Shown here: in pieces, positions 1 through 5,594 of the stretch | Numbering within the stretch: position 1 is the first letter of the stretch | Layout: each line of letters starts with the position of its first letter | Assembly (NCBI GenBank): GCA_964638815.1 | Contig: CAZXBB010000276.1 | Span: forward strand, 1-16,693 | Origin: CAZXBB01 sp964638815 | Lineage (GTDB): Bacteria; Planctomycetota; Phycisphaerae; Phycisphaerales; SM1A02 | DNA length: 16,693 nucleotides | Direction of reading: 5' to 3' | The notes under the pieces: generated by a model | The model's database searches: none | Told to the model about the DNA's origin: nothing | The model's input: the letters and a program-made list of their open reading frames with translations, nothing else | Translations under genes and position numbers: made by a program

Positions 1-265
1 CGCGCCGCGGGGCTCCCGCCCCGGAAAACGCCCGCTCGAGCTCGCCGCAGAACGTCATCAGGTCGCTGATCCGCTCCCCACGAAGAAGCACCACCTGGGC
101 GTCCGCGATCGATCCCAGGCGGTCCGCGAGCGTCAGCGCGAACTGCGCCCGCAACCGCGGACGCCCGCTCACTACGGCGAGGTGGTGCTCGTCGAGAAGC
201 TGGGCAATCTCAGCGGGTCTGGGCGCGGCCTGACGGGGCGGGATGGATCCGACGTCCGAGTACAC
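1..265 (-). CDS. Unrecognised protein, N-terminal part, runs off the left edge
   Basis: An open minus-strand frame runs from an in-frame TAG (about 279-281) to the left edge, about 88 codons. It reads with high GC at third positions and a normal protein composition: a helix-like PAEIAQLLDEHH segment, then VVSGRPRLRAQFALTLADRL, then VVLLRGERISDLMTFCGELE. The middle resembles the strand-loop-helix of a P-loop fold but lacks the Walker A lysine, so I do not call it an ATPase. The later RGERISDLMTF stretch is faintly barstar-like, too weak to name. The only upstream start is GTG at 265, with no clear Shine-Dalgarno; GTG at 172 is an alternative. Function unknown. Confidence 0.4.
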   Translation of the reverse strand, partial: MYSDVGSIPPRQAAPRPAEIAQLLDEHHLAVVSGRPRLRAQFALTLADRLGSIADAQVVLLRGERISDLMTFCGELERAFSGAGAPRR

Positions 266-418
266 GTTGAGGGAAATCTACACCGCGTTCGGACCGGGGG
301 CCGATTCGATCGCCAAAGTTCTGGCGCGGGCGGTACGGACCGGCGTGCGAAGGCCCGCGAGTCCCGACCCCTCGTCGCGCTTGAGCAGTCCCCCTCAGGT
401 CAGCTGCGTTGAGCCCCC
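266..418. other. Stretch without a confident gene before the minisatellite
   Basis: No gene is assigned. A plus-strand frame starting with ATG at 243 reads plausibly for about 50 codons (MDPTSEYTLREIYTAFG at its start), then enters the 13-bp repeats and stays open only because they lack stops. On the minus strand a short frame ends in TAG near 279. Neither is supported well enough to annotate. I see no promoter or terminator here. Confidence 0.3.
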
Positions 419-639
419 GGGTCAGTCACTCGGGTCAGTCGCCCGGGTCAGTCGCCCGGGTCAGTCACCCGGGTCAGTCACCCGGGTCAGCCGCTCAGGT
501 CACCCACCTGGACCAGCCACCTGGATCAGCCACTTGGGTCCGCCACCTGGGTCAGCCACCTGGGTCAGCCACCTGGACCAGCCACCTGGACCAGCCCCCT
601 GGCTCAGCCCCCTGGCTCAGCCCCCCCGGGGTCAGCCGG
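419..639. repeat. 13-bp minisatellite, 16 units plus a partial unit
   Basis: Sixteen contiguous 13-mers run from 419 to 626. The consensus is close to GGGTCAGYCACCY, drifting from GGGTCAGTCRCCC units on the left to GGNYCAGCCACCT units in the middle and GGCTCAGCCCCCT on the right. A final partial unit follows at 629-639. The gradient of variants suggests successive local duplications. Because 13 is not a multiple of 3 and the units carry few stops, all plus frames stay open, giving spurious 13-residue periodic peptides. The TCA of the last partial unit (632-634) is, on the minus strand, the TGA stop of the adjoining peptidase gene. Confidence 0.93.
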
Positions 640-1804
640 TCTCTTCGCCGAGCACGTACTCCAGTGTCTCCAGCCGCCTGGCCAGGTCAGCACGGATCGG
701 GTTCGCGTCGTCGGCGTCCATCTGCGTGACGCACACGCTCAGCATCTCGATCATCCCGTGGTAATCGTCGAGCGAGATGCACTCCGGCCGCACGCGGGCC
801 GGCCGCTTGCCCTTCGCGACGCCGTCGATGTCGCCCATGTTGTGGTAGTTGCCGAGCGGGAGACAGATGCACGTCGACTCGTAGCCGAAGGCGCTGAACG
901 CCGTCGCCTCGCATGCGCCGCCGGGCATGAGCTTGCGCTGCCACGTGAAGCCGGGGCGCTTCTTCGCGTGCCGGGTCAGGACGGCGCCGAGACGGTTGGT
1001 CAGCTCGGGGCTGAACACGCTCAGGCGGTCGCCCACGCGCAGGATCGGACCGGCGCCGATGGGAGATTCCGCGAAGCTGCGCGAGTTCTCGAGACAGATG
1101 AGACGCGAGTCACGCGGGATACTGCCATCGCGACAGGCGGCGAGCGTGCCCACGAAGCCGATCTCCTCCGCGCGCGTGAGAAGGACACCGACGTTGCCCG
1201 CGTCCCCTCGCGAACCCAGCGTGTCGAGCGTCGCCAGCGCCGCCGCGACGGCGGCGAGGTCGTCGCACGCGTGCGTGTGGAACAGGCCGCGTTCGATCCG
1301 CGGCAGGTCGCCGCGGAAGGCCCAGCGCCCGATCGCGCCCTTCGCGACGGGCGGCCCCGAACGCGTCAGCCGCGCCCGCACGCGCTTGAACGGCTTTCGG
1401 TCGGCCTGGAGCTCGACGATCCGGGCGCGGCGCGGCGCGGTCTCGGCGTCGAAGATCTCGATGACCGCGTCGGCGAAGTAGGGATCGTGGACCCCGCCCC
1501 GGAACTCGAGCTCGACGTCACGGTCACGGCTCGCCGCGCGCACGACGAACGCCGGGTGGTCGAGGTGCGCCTGGAGGAAGATCGGCTTCCCGCGGCGGGC
1601 GCCGGTGCGGGTGATGATCAGGTTGCCGGCCTCGTCCCGGCGCAGGCGGAGGTTGCGACGCCGCGCGACCCATGCCTCGACCCAGGCGATGACGCGGCCC
1701 TCGCGCCCGGCGGCGGTGGGGAGGACGGTGAGCTCCTCGAGCCACCGGACGTGTTCGGCCCGGGTCGTCGGAGCGGTCGTGGCGGGGGTCCTGGCGGCAG
1801 GCAT
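632..1804 (-). CDS. M42/M28-like zinc metallopeptidase (aminopeptidase family)
   Basis: A 390-residue cytoplasmic-type protein with no signal peptide. The co-catalytic metallopeptidase layout is visible in order: QAHLDHP (H80, D82), HACDDLAAVAAAL (D181/D182 as bridging ligand), RAEEIGF (E213 catalytic base, E214 ligand), LICLEN (E239 as candidate ligand) and LGNYHNMG (H321, terminal zinc ligand). This order matches clan MH peptidases of the M42 type (glutamyl aminopeptidase/endoglucanase-M), which trim N-terminal residues from peptides; the true substrate is not visible. ATG at 1804 lies 7 nt from a TACACT box and lacks a Shine-Dalgarno, suggesting a leaderless message. It diverges from ribBA. 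The last two or three codons and the stop lie in or beside the minisatellite, so the C-terminus may have been reshaped by it. Confidence 0.85.
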   Translation of the reverse strand: MPAARTPATTAPTTRAEHVRWLEELTVLPTAAGREGRVIAWVEAWVARRRNLRLRRDEAGNLIITRTGARRGKPIFLQAHLDHPAFVVRAASRDRDVELEFRGGVHDPYFADAVIEIFDAETAPRRARIVELQADRKPFKRVRARLTRSGPPVAKGAIGRWAFRGDLPRIERGLFHTHACDDLAAVAAALATLDTLGSRGDAGNVGVLLTRAEEIGFVGTLAACRDGSIPRDSRLICLENSRSFAESPIGAGPILRVGDRLSVFSPELTNRLGAVLTRHAKKRPGFTWQRKLMPGGACEATAFSAFGYESTCICLPLGNYHNMGDIDGVAKGKRPARVRPECISLDDYHGMIEMLSVCVTQMDADDANPIRADLARRLETLEYVLGEETG

Positions 1805-1811
1805 GGTCGGA

Positions 1812-1828
1812 AGTGTAACGGATACACT
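1812..1828. promoter_or_regulatory. Symmetric dyad between divergent genes, probable bidirectional leaderless promoter or operator
   Basis: AGTGTA (1812-1817), a 5-nt spacer and TACACT (1823-1828) form a perfect 6-bp inverted repeat in a gap of only 32 bp. Read outward on either strand, the box is TACACT, which fits the TANNNT extended -10 class. It sits 8 nt from the ribBA ATG on plus and 7 nt from the peptidase ATG on minus. Neither start has a Shine-Dalgarno. This spacing is what leaderless transcription would give. A repressor operator is the alternative. Confidence 0.5.
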
Positions 1829-1836
1829 CTTGCGTC

Positions 1837-3024
1837 ATGCCCCTCTCCTCCATACCCGAGATCCTCGACGAGATTCGCGCCGGCCGCGTCATCGTCCTCG
1901 TCGATGACGAGAACCGCGAGAACGAGGGCGACTTCGTCTGCGCGGCGGAGAAGATCACGGTCGGGCTGATCAACTTCATGACGCGCGTCGGCGGAGGGTA
2001 CCTCTGCGTGCCGCTCACCGAAGCCGACTGCGACCGGCTCGAGCTCGGGCCGCAGAGTGCGGTGAACACGTCCGTCCACGGAACGCCCCTCACGGTGAGC
2101 GTGGACGGCCACCCGCGGCACGGCGTCGGCACCGGCATCTCCGCCCACGATCGCGTCCGGACGATCCAGCTCCTCCTCGACCCCGCCACGATGCCGGACG
2201 ATCTCGTGCGCCCCGGGCACATCAACCCGCTTCGCGCCCGCGACGGCGGCGTGCTCGTGCGCACCGGCCAGACGGAGGGCGCCGTCGATCTCGCGCGCCT
2301 CGCGGGGCTGCACCCGAGCGGCGTGCTTATCGAGATCGTCAAGCCGGACGGCACGATGGCCCGTATGCCCGATCTCGAGGTGACCTGCGCCGAGCACGGC
2401 CTCAAGATGTGCTCCGTCGAGCAGATCATCGAGCACCGTCTCGAACGCGAGGCGCTCGTGAAGCGCATTCCACCCCTGGAAGGCACGCGTATCGAGACGC
2501 CGGAGGGACCGTTCACGCTCATCGCCTACGAGAGCGAGATCGATCCGCTTCCGCATCTCGCGCTGACCGTGGGCGGCGTCGGCGCGCCGACGCCCAACGG
2601 AAGCGTGAACGATGAACCGACGCTCGTGCGCATGCACCGGCGCGACCTGCTCGGCGACATCTTCCTCGAGGCGACGAACCCGACGGGCAACAGTCTGCGC
2701 GCCGCGATGCGGATGATCCAGCAGGAAGGCCGCGGCGCGATCGTCTACCTGCGGCCGGAGGGCTACGGCGACGACCTGCGCGGGCGTCTCCAGAAGATCC
2801 GTCGCCCGGCGTCGGGCGACGTCAACCGCCCGGACCTCACGCGCGCCGACGGCGTGGCGGGGCGCGCGCAACCGATGGATCACCGCGACTTCGGCACGGG
2901 CAGCCAGATCCTGCGCGACCTCGGTCTCCGCAAGCTGCGGATCTTGACGAACAACCCGAAGACCCTGCGCGGGCTGCACGGTTTCGGGCTGGAGATCGTG
3001 GAGCAGGTTCGGATCGAGGCGTGA
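1837..3024 (+). CDS. ribBA: RibBA-type protein: DHBP synthase domain with degenerate GTP cyclohydrolase II domain
   Basis: 395 residues. Residues 1-205 match 3,4-dihydroxy-2-butanone-4-phosphate synthase (riboflavin branch from ribulose 5-phosphate): DDENRENEGD at 23-32, TGISAHDR at 99-106, RPGHINPL at 125-132, GGVLVRTGQTEGAVDLARLAG at 137-157. The usual GHTEA histidine, a metal ligand in characterised enzymes, is Gln145 here; whether activity survives is unknown. Residues 210-395 align with GTP cyclohydrolase II, ending in LRILTNNPKT. However, the zinc cysteines of the usual GD-x3-S-x-RCDCG region are absent (MHRRDLLGDIFLEAT, 266-280) and the EGRGIGL motif reads EGYGDDL. The second domain is therefore probably not a GTP cyclohydrolase, resembling the RibBX-type hybrids. 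ATG 1837 appears leaderless. The gene converges with the downstream lipoprotein gene 6 bp away. Confidence 0.85.
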   Translation: MPLSSIPEILDEIRAGRVIVLVDDENRENEGDFVCAAEKITVGLINFMTRVGGGYLCVPLTEADCDRLELGPQSAVNTSVHGTPLTVSVDGHPRHGVGTGISAHDRVRTIQLLLDPATMPDDLVRPGHINPLRARDGGVLVRTGQTEGAVDLARLAGLHPSGVLIEIVKPDGTMARMPDLEVTCAEHGLKMCSVEQIIEHRLEREALVKRIPPLEGTRIETPEGPFTLIAYESEIDPLPHLALTVGGVGAPTPNGSVNDEPTLVRMHRRDLLGDIFLEATNPTGNSLRAAMRMIQQEGRGAIVYLRPEGYGDDLRGRLQKIRRPASGDVNRPDLTRADGVAGRAQPMDHRDFGTGSQILRDLGLRKLRILTNNPKTLRGLHGFGLEIVEQVRIEA

Positions 3025-3030
3025 GTCGCG

Positions 3031-3633
3031 CTACTTGAAGCTCACCGAAGACGTGACCGCGCGCTCCTGCCCCGTCCACCCGTCGGTGTACACCGCCCGG
3101 ACCTCGCACGTGTCGGCGTCGCCGGCCGGCTCCACCGGGATCTCGATCGTGTAGTGCGTTCCCGTGAACGCGGATCGGTACGCGTCGCGCAGCTCGGCCG
3201 GGCCGAGCGTCGCCGACCCGATCGTCCGCGCGGGGCCGCCCGCCGGCAGCACCGCGACGTTGACCGCGAGCGTGCCCGCCAATTGGAGGAAACGCCCGCG
3301 TCCGTCCACCGGCTCGACGTAGAGGACGAGCGTCGGCGCACCCTCGCCGCCGTCGTCGCGACGCACGTGGCTCAGACGCGAGATCCCGAGCGCCGCCACC
3401 TGCGGCGTGTTCGCGCGAACCTCCGCGTCAATCTCCCCCGGCACGCGCTCCGCCGCGGCGAGTCGCGTCTCGAGCTCCGAGTCGCGAAGCCGCAGCGCCG
3501 CGACCTCATCCTCGAGGTCGAACACCTTCGCACGCAGGATATCGTTCTCGTTCTCGAAGTTGCCGGCCCGACACCCCGGCAGGGGGAGTGCCGCGACGAG
3601 CGCGAGCAGGCTGACCGGGATGATGCGGGTCAT
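3031..3633 (-). CDS. Small lipoprotein with coiled-coil segment
   Basis: 200 residues. The N-terminus is a signal peptide ending in a lipobox-like LPGC (Cys21), so the mature protein is probably a membrane-anchored lipoprotein. Residues 27-65 are a likely coiled coil, with heptad-spaced Leu and acidic/basic residues (ENDILRAKVFDLEDEVAALR). The rest (about 75-200) is a beta-rich domain including LVLYVEPVDGRGRFLQLAG and HYTIEIPVEP, with no motif I recognise. Its function is unknown; an envelope structural or assembly role is only a guess. The ATG has at best a weak GAGG 11 nt upstream. The 5' flank contains a MITE-like element, which could carry or disrupt its promoter. Its stop converges on ribBA. 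Confidence 0.75.
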   Translation of the reverse strand: MTRIIPVSLLALVAALPLPGCRAGNFENENDILRAKVFDLEDEVAALRLRDSELETRLAAAERVPGEIDAEVRANTPQVAALGISRLSHVRRDDGGEGAPTLVLYVEPVDGRGRFLQLAGTLAVNVAVLPAGGPARTIGSATLGPAELRDAYRSAFTGTHYTIEIPVEPAGDADTCEVRAVYTDGWTGQERAVTSSVSFK

Positions 3634-3670
3634 CAGGTGCGCGGCCTCGTCATGCGTTGAGATGATCGTT

Positions 3671-3690
3671 CCTGGGGTCAGAACCTGGGG
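3671..3690. repeat. Short direct repeat CCTGGGG at the MITE flank
   Basis: CCTGGGG occurs at 3671-3677 and 3684-3690, period 13, separated by TCAGAA and touching the left TA of the MITE-like element. Similar GGGGTCAG motifs flank remnants of small transposable elements in many genomes, so this may be a scar of another insertion. Chance is possible. Confidence 0.4.
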
Positions 3691-3927
3691 TAGCCCGCAT
3701 TATGCATGAAGCGAGCCGGTGGGTGCTGGAATACACAGCCGATCCTCGAGTGAAACGATGATCCTCCGCCCGTCCACCAACGTGCGATGCGCAACCGGCG
3801 CGACAAGCCGATCGCGTGGTCGCTCGGGCGAGGCGCCGACGTGTTTGACACCACATCAAGCCTCGAACGTGCGACCACGCGTTCGGATCGTCCGCCGGAC
3901 GGCTCGCTTCATGCATAATGCGGGCTA
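3691..3927. mobile_element. MITE-like non-autonomous element with perfect 28-bp terminal inverted repeats
   Basis: Positions 3691-3718 and 3900-3927 are exact reverse complements (28 of 28), each beginning or ending in TA. Removing the TA pair as a target duplication leaves a 233-bp element with 26-bp inverted repeats starting GCCCGCATTATGCATGAAGC. The interior has no frame long enough for a transposase, so it would need one supplied elsewhere. TA target duplication is known for IS630/Tc1-mariner-like enzymes, but the family is not proven here. The right end overlaps the stop codon of the adjacent clpP: the TA duplicate plus the first element base form TAG. A diverged copy of the left end lies at 8132-8193. 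Confidence 0.8.
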
Positions 3928-4533
3928 ACTCTTCACCTTCGTCGGCAGGTGCTCGACGATCTTGTCCACGAGGCCGTACTCGAGCATCTCGTCCGAGCTG
4001 AGCCACTTGTTGCGCTCGCAATCCTCGGCGATGCGCTCGGCCTTCTGGCCGCTGTTCTTCGCGTAGATGCTGTAGATGATCTCGCGGAGCCTGAGCATCT
4101 CGCGCGCCTCGATCTCGAGATCGCTCGCCTGGCCTTCCATGATGCCGGAGAGCAGCGGCTGGTGCATCAGGTTGCGGGCGTACGGCAGCGCGAAGCGTTT
4201 GCCGGCCGTACCCGAGCACGCGATGAGCGAGCCCATCGAGGCTGCCTGGCCGATGATGTACGTCGCGACGTCGCAGGGCACGAACCCCATGGTGTCGATG
4301 ATCGCCATGCCGGCGGTCACGCTGCCGCCGGGGCTGTTCACGTAGACGCTCATGTCCGCCTTCGGGTCGTCGTTGGCGAGGAAGAGCATCTGGGCGACGA
4401 CGAGGTTCGCGATCTCGTCGCTGATGCCGCCGCCGAGGAAAATAATGCGGTCGTTCAGGAGCCGCGAGTAGATATCGTAAGCCCGCTCGCCGCGGCCGGT
4501 CTTCTCGATGACGATGGGAACGAGCGTGGACAT
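3925..4533 (-). CDS. clpP: ATP-dependent Clp protease proteolytic subunit, catalytic Asp replaced by Asn
   Basis: 202 residues of ClpP fold, the barrel-forming serine peptidase that degrades proteins unfolded by ClpX/ClpA/ClpC. The start MSTLVPIVIEKTGRGERAYD aligns with the mature N-terminus of E. coli ClpP. The nucleophile Ser99 lies in GQAASMGS and His124 in NLMHQPL. The position of the catalytic Asp (Asp171 in E. coli, ERDRF) is Asn175 (ERNKW). ATG at 4533 was chosen over TTG at 4545 because it begins at the conserved mature N-terminus and has AAAGG 11 nt upstream; it starts 8 nt after the upstream clpP stop, so the two are co-transcribed. The stop TAG is formed by the end of a MITE-like element. 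Confidence 0.93.
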   Translation of the reverse strand: MSTLVPIVIEKTGRGERAYDIYSRLLNDRIIFLGGGISDEIANLVVAQMLFLANDDPKADMSVYVNSPGGSVTAGMAIIDTMGFVPCDVATYIIGQAASMGSLIACSGTAGKRFALPYARNLMHQPLLSGIMEGQASDLEIEAREMLRLREIIYSIYAKNSGQKAERIAEDCERNKWLSSDEMLEYGLVDKIVEHLPTKVKS

Positions 4534-4541
4534 CGCTGGGG

Positions 4542-5258
4542 TCAACCTTTCTTGCCGTTCTTGACGTTCTTGTCGGTGCTCTCGGCACCCTGCTTAGTGA
4601 TCGAGAACACCTCGTCCACGAGGCCGTAGGCCTTGGCTTCCTCGGCGCTGAAGAACTTGTCACGCTCGCCGTCCTTCGCGACCTGCTCGACCGTCTGGCC
4701 GCAGTGCCGGGCGATGATCTCGTTGAGCGTCTGCTTGGCCTTGATGATCTGCTCGGCCTGGATCTGGACGTCCGTCGTCTGGCCGGTCACGCCGCCGTAG
4801 GGCTGGTGGATCATGACCTTTGCGTGCGGGAGGATGTGCCGGCGCCCCTTCGTGCCCGCGCACAGCAGGACCGCGCCGCCCGAGTAGGCGCGGCCGATGC
4901 AGTACGTCGCCACCGACGACGAGATGAACTGCATCGTGTCGTAGAGCGCGAGCGTGTCGTCCACGGCGCCGCCTGGCGAGTTGATGTAGAGGTTGATCTC
5001 CTGGCCTCGCTTCTGATCCTCGAGGTAGAGCATCTGCATCATGACGCGCGCCGCCGAGACGTGGTTGATCTCCCCGATCAGGAAGACCACCCGGTTCTCG
5101 AGCATGATCTCGTCGATGGTCATCTCGCGCGTGCGCTGGTACTGCATCGCCGCCATCGCGTTCCGCGGATCGATGCCCGCGCCGGCCGCACCGGCAGAAA
5201 TTGCGCCGGCCAGCCGCGCGACGTCGAGAGCGTTCGGGTTACCGTCGAACTGGTTCAT
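4542..5258 (-). CDS. clpP: ATP-dependent Clp protease proteolytic subunit, first of tandem pair
   Basis: 238 residues. After a 40-residue N-terminal extension (MNQFDGNPNALDVARLAG start, Ala/Gly rich) the ClpP fold begins at QRTREMTIDEIMLENRVVFL. The triad is complete by alignment: Ser126, His151 (MIHQPYGG) and Asp200 (ERDKFFSAEEA). The nucleophile motif is unusual, GRAYSGGA in place of GQAASMGA. ATG 5258 has AAGGA about 10 nt upstream; the frame continues upstream to about 5552, but that stretch is low-complexity, Arg/Ser/Pro rich and non-coding in character. Sequence divergence from the downstream clpP suggests a mixed two-subunit particle, as known for paired ClpP1/ClpP2 systems. No clpX or clpA lies in the window. 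Confidence 0.94.
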   Translation of the reverse strand: MNQFDGNPNALDVARLAGAISAGAAGAGIDPRNAMAAMQYQRTREMTIDEIMLENRVVFLIGEINHVSAARVMMQMLYLEDQKRGQEINLYINSPGGAVDDTLALYDTMQFISSSVATYCIGRAYSGGAVLLCAGTKGRRHILPHAKVMIHQPYGGVTGQTTDVQIQAEQIIKAKQTLNEIIARHCGQTVEQVAKDGERDKFFSAEEAKAYGLVDEVFSITKQGAESTDKNVKNGKKG

Positions 5259-5287
5259 CGAGTGGTGTTCCTTTGTAGGGCGGCGGC

Positions 5288-5293
5288 ATGATA
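5288..5293 (-). promoter_or_regulatory. Possible -10 box of the clpP operon
   Basis: On the minus strand the hexamer is TATCAT, matching TATAAT at four of six positions, in an otherwise very GC-rich stretch about 30 nt before the first clpP ATG. No convincing -35 box is seen at 16-18 bp. The call rests on position and AT content only. Confidence 0.3.
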
Positions 5294-5306
5294 CGCGAGA
5301 GGAAGT

Positions 5307-5333
5307 CCCGAGTCCTGAGTCCCGAGTATCGAG
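5307..5333. repeat. Heptamer tandem repeat CCCGAGT
   Basis: Nearly four copies of a 7-bp unit: CCCGAGT, CCTGAGT, CCCGAGT, ATCGAG. A related GAG-rich stretch occurs at about 13765-13795 between the barrel and the second NHL gene. It is probably a simple intergenic repeat. Confidence 0.6.
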
Positions 5334-5594
5334 CTTGCGGATGCGGGGGTTCAGCGACCGCCCCGGGGGCCACGGTGTTCTTCGATCAGATGGTCCGACG
5401 GCATGAGCCCCGATCGGCGAGGTGCGGGCTTCCCGGCTCGGGGATCGCGGACTCGGAACCGGAGATTCGAGAGTCTCAGCCCGCATGATGGACGACGGGC
5501 GGGGTGAGGCGATGCGGACGGTCCGAATCGGCGGTGACCGGGCGCCGCGCACCGGCGCCGTAAGAGCGGACTCATACGACCAGAACTGGCGTTG

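Larger units (their letters stand above)
5259..5594. other. Intergenic region upstream of the clpP pair
   Basis: 336 bp with no credible gene. It holds a heptamer repeat (5307-5333), a possible minus-strand -10 box TATCAT (5288-5293) about 30 nt before the clpP start, and a 14-bp match (GCCCGCATGATGGA, 5479-5492) to the end sequence of the MITE-like relic at 8132. The 3' side of the histidine kinase gene has GC-rich imperfect dyads (GGCGCC twice, about 5545-5565) but no T-run, so I do not call a terminator. Confidence 0.5.

Noticed and set aside
419..639. CRISPR array
   Set aside because: The units are contiguous 13-mers without unique spacers.
758..1969. Long plus-strand frame opposite the peptidase
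   Set aside because: It has shadow composition (Arg/Glu/Val rich) while the opposite strand carries intact zinc peptidase motifs; high GC leaves antisense frames open.
1618..2979. Long minus-strand frame opposite ribBA
   Set aside because: Low-complexity shadow of ribBA, no recognisable domain.
3719..3928. Small frames inside the MITE-like element ending RFMHNAG
   Set aside because: RFMHNAG is just translation of the terminal inverted repeat and appears on both strands; not a gene.
5259..5552. Long N-terminal extension of the first clpP (start near 5552)
   Set aside because: The extension is Arg/Ser/Pro-rich, crosses a heptamer repeat and has no family similarity; ATG 5258 has a Shine-Dalgarno and begins the expected protein.
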